DNA from: Colimorpha_A sp045540115
Lineage (GTDB): Bacteria > Bacillota > Clostridia > Oscillospirales > CAG-272
Length of the DNA stretch: 64,000 nucleotides
Assembly (NCBI GenBank): GCA_045540115.1
Contig: JAZQGR010000096.1
Coordinates: 70,834 to 134,833, forward strand
Direction of reading: 5' to 3'
In this document: piece by piece, positions 17,640 through 26,168 of the stretch
Layout of the letters: each line of letters opens with the position of its first letter
Position numbering within the stretch: the stretch's first letter is position 1
Notes under the pieces: model-generated
Databases searched by the model: none
What the model was told of the DNA's origin: nothing
What the model saw: only the letters and a program-made list of their open reading frames with translations
Made by a program: the position numbers and the translations under genes

Positions 17640-17987
17640 TCAGAACATGCCCGGAATCGATACGTTTCCTGTAATCTTCGCCATTTCGGATGAGTTTGTA
17701 TCTTCCACCTTCTTGATAGCCTCGTTAACGGCTGCAACAATAACGTCGGAGAGAGTCTCAATATCGTCGGGATCAACGATCTCGGGCTTAATATCAATTG
17801 AAAGGATCTCTTTCTTGCCGTTGATCTTAACGGCAACGACGCCGCCGCCTGCCTTGATCTCATATTCGCGTTCATCGAGGTCTGCCTGAAGTGCAGTCAT
17901 ATCGTCCTGCATCTTTTGAACCTGACGCATCATGCTTTGCATATTCTGTGGGCCGCCGCCCATACCCTGAGGAAGTCTTGCTTTCAT
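17640..17987 (-). CDS. YbaB/EbfC nucleoid-associated protein
   Basis: 115 residues. A Met/Gln-rich N-terminus (MGGGPQNMQSMMRQVQKMQ) is followed by a long amphipathic helix and a short beta region (VVAVKINGKKEILSIDI). The family forms dimers that bind DNA. It lies between dnaX and recR, as in most Firmicutes. Confidence 0.94.
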   Translation of the reverse strand: MKARLPQGMGGGPQNMQSMMRQVQKMQDDMTALQADLDEREYEIKAGGGVVAVKINGKKEILSIDIKPEIVDPDDIETLSDVIVAAVNEAIKKVEDTNSSEMAKITGNVSIPGMF

Positions 17988-18014
17988 AATTATATCCTTT
18001 TCTTATTGTTATTG

Positions 18015-19550
18015 TCAGAACGAATCAAGAGGATCTTCATCGTCCTTAATGCTTTGGTCTACTGTGATCTCAATTGAGCTCGGAGTAATTCCGCCCAGAT
18101 CACCTACAAGATTTATTCCCGTCGCAATGAGCCTCTTTACGTCCTCACGTCCGAGAATTGTCGGGGAAAACGAGTTTGCTGTCTTTATGATGACCTTGAC
18201 GCCGTCCGTGAATCCTTTAGACTGTTTGAGCATCTCTGCTGCGAAATTGTCGCTTCGTTCAACCGTCTCGATAATTTCTGCCCAAGAGGTTATCGGGGAA
18301 AGGGTAGTCGCTGAAACGGATTTTGGCGTCTCATTTATTATTTCGATGGGCTTGACATCATCGATTTTTCGTTCGATCGAAGGAGCTGAGAATGATCCGC
18401 AAGCGAGCTTTTCTTCAAGACTTGCAATTCTCGACAATAGAGCTTCCGGAGTTACGGAAATTCGTTCGTCGGTAAGAGAAACAAGTGCCATTTCGGCAGT
18501 TACGCGTTTAACGGTAATGCTTCTCTGCATTGAGTTGTAAGCTTCCGCCAAGCTCTTAATATGATGAAGAAGCTTTTCCTTTGTGAAATGCTCACAGATA
18601 TCGCTTGTAGCTTTGTACTCGTCGTCCGTCAGATCAAGATACGATTTAGCTTCATTGATTGTTTTGACAACAAGCATATCGCGATAGAACTCGATAAGCT
18701 CACCGAAGAAAATTGTAAGATCAGCAGAGGCCGAGGTGATATCGCCGATTATCTCGAATATCTTCTGAATATCCTTCTTAATAATTGCGCGAACCGTATC
18801 GGCAGAAACGCCGCGTCCCATAATTCCTGCCGTTTCATTTACGAGAGCTATATTTATCGACTTTCCTTTGCCCGCGCATAGCTCAAGCAGGCTTATAGCG
18901 TCGCGCATACCACCTTGTGATATTCTACCGATAAGCTTAGCCGCCTCGTGAGTAACGGAAATGTTTTCTTTTGATGCGATAAATTCAAGGCGAGAGGCTA
19001 TATCGTCGGTCGAGATGCGCTTGAAGTCGAATCTCTGACAGCGCGAGGTTATCGTAGCGGGAAGCTTCTGAAGCTCAGTAGTTGCAAGTATGAAAACAAC
19101 GTGCTGAGGAGGCTCCTCAAGCGTTTTAAGAAGTGCATTAAATGCTCCCGATGAGAGCATGTGAACCTCGTCAATAATGTATACACGTTTTTTGAGCGCC
19201 GCAGGGGTGTAAATAACCTCTTCGCGAATGTCTCTGATATAATCAACGCCGTTGTTGGACGCCGCGTCCATTTCAATAATATCGGTATCTGCTCCGCTTT
19301 CGATAAGCGCACAAGCCTCGCATTTTCCGCAAGGATTACCATCGAGCGGAGAAAGACAGTTAACTGCCTTTGCGAGGATTTTCGCGCAGGTAGTCTTACC
19401 CGTGCCGCGGCTACCGCAGAAAAGGTAGGCGTGAGAGGATCTGCCGTTTGCAATTTGATACTTAAGAACACTTGTTATATGATCCTGACCGACTACTGAC
19501 GCAAAATCGATAGGACGCCATTTTCTGTATAAAGTCGTATGATCAGACAT
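18015..19550 (-). CDS. dnaX: DNA polymerase III gamma/tau subunit
   Basis: About 511 residues from the ATG preceded by AAGGAGGTGG (MSDHTTLYRKWRP). A frame 19 codons longer exists but would enter the SRP RNA region. Walker A GSRGTGKTTCAK, the zinc-binding CxxC cluster (CGKCEAC), the DEVHMLS box and the SRC sensor (TSRCQRFDF) are all clear. It is the clamp-loader ATPase of the replisome. The C-terminal tau-like part is short. I saw no slippery frameshift site. Confidence 0.95.
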   Translation of the reverse strand: MSDHTTLYRKWRPIDFASVVGQDHITSVLKYQIANGRSSHAYLFCGSRGTGKTTCAKILAKAVNCLSPLDGNPCGKCEACALIESGADTDIIEMDAASNNGVDYIRDIREEVIYTPAALKKRVYIIDEVHMLSSGAFNALLKTLEEPPQHVVFILATTELQKLPATITSRCQRFDFKRISTDDIASRLEFIASKENISVTHEAAKLIGRISQGGMRDAISLLELCAGKGKSINIALVNETAGIMGRGVSADTVRAIIKKDIQKIFEIIGDITSASADLTIFFGELIEFYRDMLVVKTINEAKSYLDLTDDEYKATSDICEHFTKEKLLHHIKSLAEAYNSMQRSITVKRVTAEMALVSLTDERISVTPEALLSRIASLEEKLACGSFSAPSIERKIDDVKPIEIINETPKSVSATTLSPITSWAEIIETVERSDNFAAEMLKQSKGFTDGVKVIIKTANSFSPTILGREDVKRLIATGINLVGDLGGITPSSIEITVDQSIKDDEDPLDSF

Positions 19551-19573
19551 CAGATCCACCTCCTTAATACCAT

Positions 19574-19758
19574 AAAAGGCAGGGAATATTGGGGAGACGA
19601 ATGACATTATTCAAAGCAGGCAACCTCCCACGCCCTGACTGCAGCTGCTTAATGCTGCTCGGTTCCCCGCCTGACATGGTTCGCAGTCGTCAGTCGTGAA
19701 AGACCTGCTCTGAATAACGGCATCCGTCAAAATTATCCCAATGAATGCCTGCCCTAAA
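19574..19758 (-). ncRNA. ffs: Signal recognition particle RNA
   Basis: On the minus strand the conserved helix 8 core GTCAGGCGGGGAACCGAGCA is present. The flanks fold back on each other over a long stem: 5' GGGCAGGC...GTTATTCAGAGCAGG pairs with 3' CCTGCTTTGAATAA...CCCTGCC. The RNA is about 185 nt. A position just upstream of dnaX is typical of Firmicutes. The ends are estimated from the pairing. Confidence 0.9.
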
Positions 19759-19768
19759 AGATAATATT

Positions 19769-19797
19769 ATTATAACAGATTTATCGCTGTATTTCAA
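19769..19797 (-). promoter_or_regulatory. Promoter of SRP RNA
   Basis: TTGAAA (19792-19797), 17-bp spacer, TATAAT (19769-19774) on the minus strand. It starts just before the folded RNA. Confidence 0.85.
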
Positions 19798-19838
19798 TAG
19801 TTTTATTGAATTTTATTGATATTTTTGACGATATATGA

Positions 19839-20261
19839 TTAAACCTTGACGTCAAATGAGTTACTGCACCTTGGACATACGGCTCTGTGCTTGCCCTTAA
19901 TTTTCTTCAGACGTAAAACCGCTCTGCAGCGCGGACATTTTTTGTAAACGTGCGTCTTTCGGTCTCTGAATTTTGATTTCTGAAGAGAGAAGTGCGTTTT
20001 GATCTTGTTTGCAAATTGAATATATCGGTAATTTTCCGCCTGCCGCCTTACAAGATTACGCGAAAACGCGCGGAAGAAAATATAGAATATCAGCATCATT
20101 ATGAAAAGAGACATAATGAGCGAAACGGTCTGCGGAACGAACAGCGAAATGATCCATTGTGCAACCACAAGAACGATATAAATAATAAATAAGAAGCGGC
20201 CAAATTTGTCAAAACCGTTTCGTCCGTACATAAATCTTATCAGCTTATCTCTAAAACGCAT
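19839..20261 (-). CDS. Membrane protein with C-terminal zinc ribbon
   Basis: 140 residues. Two membrane segments (about 22-42 and 47-67) are followed by a basic linker and two CxxC knuckles (CPRCRAVLRLKK and CPRCSNSFDV) forming a rubredoxin-like zinc ribbon. The function is unknown. Similar small proteins are common in Clostridia. Confidence 0.8.
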   Translation of the reverse strand: MRFRDKLIRFMYGRNGFDKFGRFLFIIYIVLVVAQWIISLFVPQTVSLIMSLFIMMLIFYIFFRAFSRNLVRRQAENYRYIQFANKIKTHFSLQKSKFRDRKTHVYKKCPRCRAVLRLKKIKGKHRAVCPRCSNSFDVKV

Positions 20262-20331
20262 ATAATTATCACCACCGCTTATATGATATCCTTATTTTGT
20301 GAACTCGTATTTATGTTTTTTTAACCTTTTG

Positions 20332-20350
20332 GTTAATATGACATATTAAC
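20332..20350. promoter_or_regulatory. Palindrome next to the trmO promoter
   Basis: A perfect inverted repeat GTTAATAT-GAC-ATATTAAC ends right before the -35 box. A second small inverted repeat, TTAACC-TTTT-GGTTAA (20321-20336), overlaps its left end. It is probably an operator; the regulator is unknown. Confidence 0.5.
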
Positions 20351-20379
20351 TTGCTTTTTATTAAAATGTGTGATATTAT
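20351..20379 (+). promoter_or_regulatory. Promoter of trmO
   Basis: TTGCTT, 17-bp spacer, TATTAT. Confidence 0.6.
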
Positions 20380-20401
20380 TAAAACATAGATAGGTGAGGT
20401 T

Positions 20402-21082
20402 ATGGAATTAAAAGTAATTGCAAAAATTAAAAACGATTTCCCAACGAAGTTTGGACTACCGCGTCAAAGCGGTCTATCTGATTTCAAATCTGAAATAATA
20501 TTTGAAAAGGAATATTCAGTTGACGAGGCATTTCGCGGAATTGATGAGTTTTCTCATTTGATCGTGATATGGGGATTCTCTCAGTCAGAGCGCGATAATT
20601 GGTCTCCTACAGTCCGTCCGCCGCGCCTCGGCGGAAACAAGAGAGTTGGAGTATTTGCAACACGGTCGCCTTATCGACCTAATTCTATCGGTTTGACAGT
20701 TGTACGTCTCGTTTCTGTCGATAGGTGCAACGGCAGAATCGTATTGACTGTAACCGGCGCGGATATGATGAGTGGAACGCCCGTTTATGATATTAAACCG
20801 TATTTGTCTTTTGCTGATTCAATCCCCAATGCTGTTTCCGGTTTTGCGGATGGAGTGAAGGATTATTCTCTTAAGGTTGTATTTGAATCGGAATATTCAA
20901 ATATTCTGAATGACGAAAAGCTTGCTACCCTTAAAGAAATTCTTTCTCAGGATCCTCGTCCTTCGTATCAAGAGGATCCAAGCAGGGTTTACGGCTTTGA
21001 ATATGCCGACTGTGAAGTTAAATTTACAGTTCGCGAATGCACCCTTTGCGTTAAAAGCATAGCAAAAAAATCCGAAGCTTAA
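20402..21082 (+). CDS. trmO: tRNA (N6-threonylcarbamoyl-A37)-N6-methyltransferase
   Basis: 226 residues. The N-terminal TrmO beta-barrel carries FPTKFGLPRQSGL, the HLIVIWGF strand and the signature RPPRLGGNKRVGVFATRSPY with RPNSIGLT. The C-terminal part has the DGVKDY segment and ends in a small domain (VRECTLCVKSI). It methylates t6A37 in certain tRNAs with SAM. The gene is monocistronic, with a strong hairpin directly after the stop. Confidence 0.92.
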   Translation: MELKVIAKIKNDFPTKFGLPRQSGLSDFKSEIIFEKEYSVDEAFRGIDEFSHLIVIWGFSQSERDNWSPTVRPPRLGGNKRVGVFATRSPYRPNSIGLTVVRLVSVDRCNGRIVLTVTGADMMSGTPVYDIKPYLSFADSIPNAVSGFADGVKDYSLKVVFESEYSNILNDEKLATLKEILSQDPRPSYQEDPSRVYGFEYADCEVKFTVRECTLCVKSIAKKSEA

Positions 21083-21096
21083 GCTTCGGATTTTTT
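21065..21096. terminator. Bidirectional terminator between trmO and rplS
   Basis: A 14-bp stem of A run plus TCCGAAGC (21065-21078) pairs with 21083-21096. The trmO stop codon lies in the loop. Confidence 0.85.
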
Positions 21097-21115
21097 CGAT
21101 GTTAAGTTTCCGTAA

Positions 21116-21457
21116 TCAGATGCGTTCCTTAACGCGGGATGCCTTACCAACTCTATCGCGGAGATAGTAGAGCTTAGCACGTCTTACCTTACCAACTCTG
21201 GTTACAACAACCTTCTCAACGTTAGGAGAGTGGAGAGGGAAGGTCTTCTCTACGCCAACACCGTATGCAACGCGGCGAACGGTGAAGGTCTCGGAGATAC
21301 CGCCGCCATTCTTAGCGATAACGGTTCCTTCGAAGATCTGGGTACGGGTGCGCTCACCCTCGACAATACGGCAGTAAACCTTTACGTCGTTACCGATGTC
21401 GAACTTGGGGGCGTCTGTCTTGAGCTGCTCATTTGTAAAAGCCTTAATAAGATCCAT
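21116..21457 (-). CDS. rplS: 50S ribosomal protein L19
   Basis: 113 residues of standard L19: FDIGNDVKVYCRIVEGERTR, FEGTVIAKNGGG, TVRRVAYGVGVEKTFPLHSP and a C-terminal KVRRAKLYYLRDR. The ribosome site is GGAGG. A leader of about 65 bases follows its promoter; I could not confirm an L19-type regulatory fold in it. Confidence 0.97.
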   Translation of the reverse strand: MDLIKAFTNEQLKTDAPKFDIGNDVKVYCRIVEGERTRTQIFEGTVIAKNGGGISETFTVRRVAYGVGVEKTFPLHSPNVEKVVVTRVGKVRRAKLYYLRDRVGKASRVKERI

Positions 21458-21528
21458 TTTTGGCTCCTCCTTATATTCAGGGCGTTCGTGCAGAGCTTCG
21501 CAGAGGACCGTCCATAGTTAACAGGAGT

Positions 21529-21557
21529 ATTATACCATACAATTTGTAATATTGCAA
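21529..21557 (-). promoter_or_regulatory. Promoter of rplS
   Basis: TTGCAA (21552-21557), 17-bp spacer, TATAAT (21529-21534), minus strand. Confidence 0.8.
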
Positions 21558-21591
21558 TAGTAATTAATAAGTTTACAATTTATTAATAAAA

Positions 21592-22272
21592 TCATTTTCC
21601 GCCCGAGAAGAACGGAGAAAGTGATGCGGCAACGCTGTGGATCGGCATGGTCTGAAGCGTAACCTTACCGGGACCTGTTATTACGGTATTAAAGAATCCC
21701 TCTCCACCAAATATTTTATTCTTCAGTCCCTTGACGGACGTAATATCCATCTGGCAGGTTGAATCCATTTTAGCAAGGTATCCGGTGTCAACAATGATCT
21801 GCTGCCCGGGCGCAAGGTCATAGTTAACGGCATGACCGTCAATTTCTATAAAAGCGATTCCGGACCCTGAAAGCTTCTGCATTATGAAGCCTTCTCCGCC
21901 AAAGAGCCCAGCACCGAATTTCCTTTGAAAATGTACAGAGAGCTGAATACCTTCAGTTGCAGCAAGAAAGGCTCTTTTTTGTACTATGATTGGAAGATCT
22001 GGTGTAATTTCGATTGCCATAATTGATCCGGGGAAGCTTGATGCGAAAGCTATCGTTCCTTCACCGCCTTGTGCGGTATATCTGTTCTGGAACATTGATT
22101 CACCCGTGAACATTCTGCCGAAAGCCTTGCCAAGGCCGCCGTTTGACGTCGTCTGCATCAACATATTAGGGCTCATCCAGCTCATGCTACCGCGCTCTGT
22201 TATCATGCTCTCGCCATTTTCAAGCGTGCATATAACGACGGGAAGAGGAGTTCCTTCAATATTAAATTTCAT
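21592..22272 (-). CDS. AIM24 / TIGR00266 family protein
   Basis: 226 residues. The start is the ATG (MKFNIEGTPLPVV) eight bases after GGAGG. Conserved features are GSMSWMSPNMLMQT, GGEGTIAFASSFPG, FGAGLFGGEGFIMQKL and GGEGFFNTVITGPGKV. The family folds as a double beta-barrel resembling TRAP-like proteins and has unknown function. It is monocistronic. Confidence 0.9.
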   Translation of the reverse strand: MKFNIEGTPLPVVICTLENGESMITERGSMSWMSPNMLMQTTSNGGLGKAFGRMFTGESMFQNRYTAQGGEGTIAFASSFPGSIMAIEITPDLPIIVQKRAFLAATEGIQLSVHFQRKFGAGLFGGEGFIMQKLSGSGIAFIEIDGHAVNYDLAPGQQIIVDTGYLAKMDSTCQMDITSVKGLKNKIFGGEGFFNTVITGPGKVTLQTMPIHSVAASLSPFFSGGK

Positions 22273-22346
22273 AATGTCCTCCAAAATAAATTGTTATCAT
22301 TATTTTAACATTTGTCCTCGATTGTGTCAATAGTTTCGAAAACCTA

Positions 22347-22375
22347 TTTACAAAAGCGGCAAATAATGTTATAAT
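22347..22375 (+). promoter_or_regulatory. Promoter of nrdR
   Basis: TTTACA (22347-22352), 17-bp spacer, TATAAT (22370-22375). Confidence 0.75.
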
Positions 22376-22406
22376 ATATCATATTTATGCGAAAGGATCA
22401 AGTATT

Positions 22407-22874
22407 ATGAAGTGTCCTATTTGTGATTTTGCTGACAGTAAGGTAATTGACTCCCGTCCGACAGATAATGGTGGTATCCGTCGCCGCCGCGAGTGCCTTA
22501 CATGCAAAAACCGTTTTACGACCTATGAGACTTATGAGGTAACAAATACTGCGCCTCTCGTTGTTATTAAAAAGGATAATTCTCTTCAGCTTTTTGATAG
22601 AAACAAAATTCTTACCGGCTTGCTTCAAGCATGCTACAAACGTCCCGTTACCAATGAGCAGATTAAAAAGATAGTTGACGATATTGAGGATGAGCTTAAG
22701 AACACGTTGAAAACCGAGTTCAAGACCTCCGATATCGGAAGGCTTGTTATGATTAAGCTTAAAGAGCTTGACGAGGTTTCCTACGTTCGTTTTGCTTCCG
22801 TTTATCGCGAGTTCAAGGATGTCGAGACCTTTATGGATGAGCTCAATCACCTGAAAAATGAAAAGACCGAATAA
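22407..22874 (+). CDS. nrdR: Transcriptional regulator NrdR
   Basis: 155 residues. The N-terminal zinc ribbon (CPICDFADSKVIDSR and CLTCKNRFTTYE) is followed by the ATP-cone (VVIKKDNSLQLFDRNKI to about residue 135). It represses ribonucleotide reductase genes according to ATP/dATP level. No nrd gene or NrdR box is adjacent. Confidence 0.97.
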   Translation: MKCPICDFADSKVIDSRPTDNGGIRRRRECLTCKNRFTTYETYEVTNTAPLVVIKKDNSLQLFDRNKILTGLLQACYKRPVTNEQIKKIVDDIEDELKNTLKTEFKTSDIGRLVMIKLKELDEVSYVRFASVYREFKDVETFMDELNHLKNEKTE

Positions 22875-22910
22875 AATAGAGACCTGCATTTGAATGCAGG
22901 TCTCTATTTT
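22873..22910. terminator. Bidirectional terminator between nrdR and argD
   Basis: A perfect 18-bp stem (22873-22890 with 22893-22910) with a 2-base loop and A/T-rich flanks. It serves both convergent operons. Confidence 0.88.
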
Positions 22911-24075
22911 ATTCGGCACAAATATCACATATAACGTTAAGAGCCTTAAGAAGCAACTCGTCAGGAATGTTAAGCGCGGGAAGGAGACGCACCTTGTTCT
23001 TGGCTGTTAAGCAAAGAACACCTCTGTCAATACAAGCCTTGACAACGTCAGAAGCCTTCTTTTCGGTCTCTATTCCAATCATAAGTCCCAGGCCGCTTAT
23101 TGATATGATTCCGGGCTTGCCCGTGAGCGTATCGTGAACGAGTCTGTTCTTTCGTTTTACGTCATTCAGCAGGGAATCATCAATTCTCGAAATGATGGAG
23201 AATGCTCCGGCAGAGCATACGGGATTTCCGCCGTAGGTTGATCCGTGATCGCCGAAGCCGAGAACGTTATGAACTCTTTCGCCGAGAATCGCGGCACCAA
23301 TCGGTAGTCCGCCGCCAAGTCCTTTTGCTGTCGTTACGACGTCAGGCTTGATACCGTAGTTCATATATGCATAGAACTCTCCGCTTCTTCCGTTTCCCGT
23401 CTGCACTTCGTCGACTATCAGAACAACGTCTTCGCTCTGCGCGATTCGGTATGCCTCTTCAATAAATTCTTTAGGAGTGTTAAGAACACCGCCTTCGCCC
23501 TGTATTATCTCGATCATAATGGCCGCAGCTTTCGTTGACTTGACAAGCGAATGTAGCTCCTCGTGTTTGTTCGAATCGATGTGGACAAAACCGGGAGTAA
23601 GCGGACGGAACAGCTCGTGATAATGCTCCTGACCTGTCGCGGAGAGGGTTGTAAGAGTTCTTCCGTGGAAGCTGTTTTCGAGTGTGATTATCGTATAATG
23701 ATCGGCACCTTTTTTTTCTGCCGCATATTTACGTGCAACCTTAATTGCGCACTCGTTTGCCTCAGCGCCCGAATTGCTGAAGAACACCTTCTTCATGTCG
23801 GTTTTTTTGCACAGAAGCTCGGCGAGTTTTGCGCATGGCTCGGTATAATAGAGGTTTGACATGTGCTGAACCTTTGATATTTGTTCTGTCACAGCCTTTT
23901 TCCACTCTTCGTCAGCAATGCCAAATGCAGTTACACCGATGCCTGAGCCCATGTCGATATACTCTTTGCCGTTCTCGTCATATACGAGAGACCCCTTGCC
24001 GTGTGTGATCTCGACAGGGAAGCGGGCATACGTGCCGGCAACGTATTCTTTATCAAGTTCTTTGATGTTTGACAT
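22909..24075 (-). CDS. argD: Acetylornithine aminotransferase
   Basis: About 388 residues of class III PLP aminotransferase. FFSNSGAEANECAIKVAR, the SFHGRT phosphate loop, VDEVQTGNGRSG and the PLP-lysine motif TTAKGLGGGLPIGA are present. It forms N-acetylornithine (or succinyl-DAP) from the semialdehyde. I prefer the ATG at 24075, because GGGTGA lies six bases before it. A GTG three codons earlier would overlap argB. It is the last gene of argCJBD. Confidence 0.94.
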   Translation of the reverse strand: MSNIKELDKEYVAGTYARFPVEITHGKGSLVYDENGKEYIDMGSGIGVTAFGIADEEWKKAVTEQISKVQHMSNLYYTEPCAKLAELLCKKTDMKKVFFSNSGAEANECAIKVARKYAAEKKGADHYTIITLENSFHGRTLTTLSATGQEHYHELFRPLTPGFVHIDSNKHEELHSLVKSTKAAAIMIEIIQGEGGVLNTPKEFIEEAYRIAQSEDVVLIVDEVQTGNGRSGEFYAYMNYGIKPDVVTTAKGLGGGLPIGAAILGERVHNVLGFGDHGSTYGGNPVCSAGAFSIISRIDDSLLNDVKRKNRLVHDTLTGKPGIISISGLGLMIGIETEKKASDVVKACIDRGVLCLTAKNKVRLLPALNIPDELLLKALNVICDICAE

Positions 24076-24076
24076 A

Positions 24077-24940
24077 TTATTCACCCATTACCATTGTTCC
24101 TGCGCCTTCATCAGTAAGAAGCTCCATAAGGATCGCGTGAGGGATTCGGCCGTCCATAATAGTAACGTTCTTAACCCCCGCATTAATTGCTTCGATGCAG
24201 CAGTCAACCTTAGGGATCATTCCGCCAGACACGATACCATCTTCGTAAAGCTTCTTTGCTTCAGAGAGCTTTACTTTCGGAATAAGAGTGGAAGGATTAT
24301 CCTTATCGCGGAGTATTCCTGCTACGTCTGTCATCATAATAAGGCGTTCAGCTCCCATAGCGCCAGCTATATAAGCCGCGGCTGTATCGCCGTTAATGTT
24401 ATACACGTTGCCCTGACGGTCGGAAGCGACCGTTGAAATTACAGGAATGTAATTCTTCTCAAGAAGGTCAGTTATCGGCTGAGAACGAACCTTGATTATC
24501 TCACCGACAAATCCAAGTCGCTCATCCTTTGTCTTCGCCTCGATTATTCCGCCGTCCATTCCCGAAAGACCTACGGCGTGTCCGCCCTTCATCTGAAGAA
24601 GGGTTACAAGTGATTTATTGACTTTACCCGCAAGAACCATCTGTACGATATCGACGGTTTCTTTGTCGGTAACTCGCAAGCCGTCAATGAACTGCGGCTG
24701 TTTACCGAGCTTTTTCATCATATCAGAGATCTCGGGACCGCCGCCATGAACGAGAACGACTTTGACACCAATAAGCCAAAGAAGAGCAATATCCTCCATG
24801 ACCTGCTGCTTAAGTGTTTCGTCGACCATCGCGTTGCCGCCGTACTTAACAACAACGACCTTGCCAACGTATTGCTTAATATAAGGGAGCGCCTGAGTTA
24901 ATATTTCCGCACGCTGTGCGTTAGAAACAGTAGTGTTCAT
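24077..24940 (-). CDS. argB: Acetylglutamate kinase
   Basis: 287 residues. VVKYGGNAM, VHGGGPEISDMM, the MTDVAGIL loop and GGMIPKVDCCIEAI are typical. It phosphorylates N-acetylglutamate, usually the feedback-controlled step when the N-terminal extension is present. A short N-terminal helix (AQRAEILTQALPYIKQY) is present here, so arginine inhibition is plausible. Confidence 0.96.
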   Translation of the reverse strand: MNTTVSNAQRAEILTQALPYIKQYVGKVVVVKYGGNAMVDETLKQQVMEDIALLWLIGVKVVLVHGGGPEISDMMKKLGKQPQFIDGLRVTDKETVDIVQMVLAGKVNKSLVTLLQMKGGHAVGLSGMDGGIIEAKTKDERLGFVGEIIKVRSQPITDLLEKNYIPVISTVASDRQGNVYNINGDTAAAYIAGAMGAERLIMMTDVAGILRDKDNPSTLIPKVKLSEAKKLYEDGIVSGGMIPKVDCCIEAINAGVKNVTIMDGRIPHAILMELLTDEGAGTMVMGE

Positions 24941-24949
24941 ATTATTTCC

Positions 24950-26164
24950 TTAAGTACGGTAGTCACCGTTGATCTTTACGTAGTCGTATGTAAGGTCACA
25001 ACCCCAAGCAGTCGCCTCCGCGTCTGCCTGATTAAGAGCAACCTCAATTGTTATTTCCTTTTCAAGAAGGATCTCTTTTGCTTTCTCTTCGGAGAAAGGA
25101 ACGCCCGCACCGTTCCTGCAAACATTTATCTCACCCTTGGGGGAAACGAAAGTAACGTCTACTTTATTTACGTTGACGTCAGCACCACTGTATCCGATTG
25201 CACAGAGTACTCGTCCCCAGTTAGCATCCGCTCCGAACATTGCTGCCTTAAGCAGGGAAGAGCAAATGACGCTCTTTGCAACAGTCTTCGCGGTAGCGAG
25301 ATCTTTACCGCCCGTTACGTGGCATTCAAGAAGCTTTGTCGCACCCTCTCCATCACCTGCGATCATTTTGCAAAGGTAGATGGTTACGGTATTGAGCGCT
25401 TTCATAAATTCGGAGAAATCACCGCCCTCGGATATGATCTCTTCATTGCCTGCAAGACCGTTTGCCATGACTGAAACCATATCATTGGTCGAGGTGTCGC
25501 CATCGACGCTGAGCATGTTAAACGTATCCTGAATGTCGCTCTTAAGAGCTAAAGAAAGCATTTCCGGGGAAATTGCTGCATCTGTCGTAATAAACACGAG
25601 CATTGTCGCCATATTGGGATGAATCATTCCCGAGCCCTTAGCGATACCGCCGATGTGACAGATCTGCCCGCCAAGCTCAAATTCAACGGCAATCTCTTTG
25701 AGAACGGTATCAGTGGTAAGAATCGCTTCCGCCGCATCGGCTCCACCGTCATAGGAGAGGGCGCTTGTCAGAGGTGCCATTCCGCTTCTGATCGGCTCGA
25801 GGTTAAGCGGCTGACCGATAACACCGGTTGAAGCTACGATCACGTCGTTTGCATTTACGCCGGTATACTCTGCGACAAGAGCGCTCATTTCTTCTGCGAT
25901 CTCGATACCGTTGGCGTTACAGGTATTGGCGTTACCGCTATTGCATATGACCGCCTGTGCCTTGCCGTCACTGATATGATTTTTTGTTACTGTAAGGGGA
26001 GCGCCTTTCACAAGATTTGTCGTGTATACTGCTGCCGCGTTACAGATGACGTCGCTCACAATAAGAGCCAGGTCCTTTTTTGTACGATTCTTGCGGATTC
26101 CGCAATGAACACCTGATGCCTTAAAACCCTTTGCAGCGGTAACACCGCCAGATATTATCTTCAT
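24950..26164 (-). CDS. argJ: Bifunctional glutamate N-acetyltransferase/ornithine acetyltransferase
   Basis: 404 residues. The autocleavage and nucleophile motif is in MLVFITTDAAIS after KGSGMIHPNMAT, and GDTSTNDMVSVMANG carries the conserved Thr/Asn set. The protein cleaves itself into two chains and recycles the acetyl group in arginine synthesis. With ArgJ present, an argE product is not needed. It lies 9 bases upstream of argB. Confidence 0.95.
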   Translation of the reverse strand: MKIISGGVTAAKGFKASGVHCGIRKNRTKKDLALIVSDVICNAAAVYTTNLVKGAPLTVTKNHISDGKAQAVICNSGNANTCNANGIEIAEEMSALVAEYTGVNANDVIVASTGVIGQPLNLEPIRSGMAPLTSALSYDGGADAAEAILTTDTVLKEIAVEFELGGQICHIGGIAKGSGMIHPNMATMLVFITTDAAISPEMLSLALKSDIQDTFNMLSVDGDTSTNDMVSVMANGLAGNEEIISEGGDFSEFMKALNTVTIYLCKMIAGDGEGATKLLECHVTGGKDLATAKTVAKSVICSSLLKAAMFGADANWGRVLCAIGYSGADVNVNKVDVTFVSPKGEINVCRNGAGVPFSEEKAKEILLEKEITIEVALNQADAEATAWGCDLTYDYVKINGDYRT

Positions 26165-26168
26165 TTCA

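Noticed and set aside
21458..21528. L19 leader riboregulator upstream of rplS
   Set aside because: A leader is present, but I could not fold it into the known motif, so only the promoter is reported.
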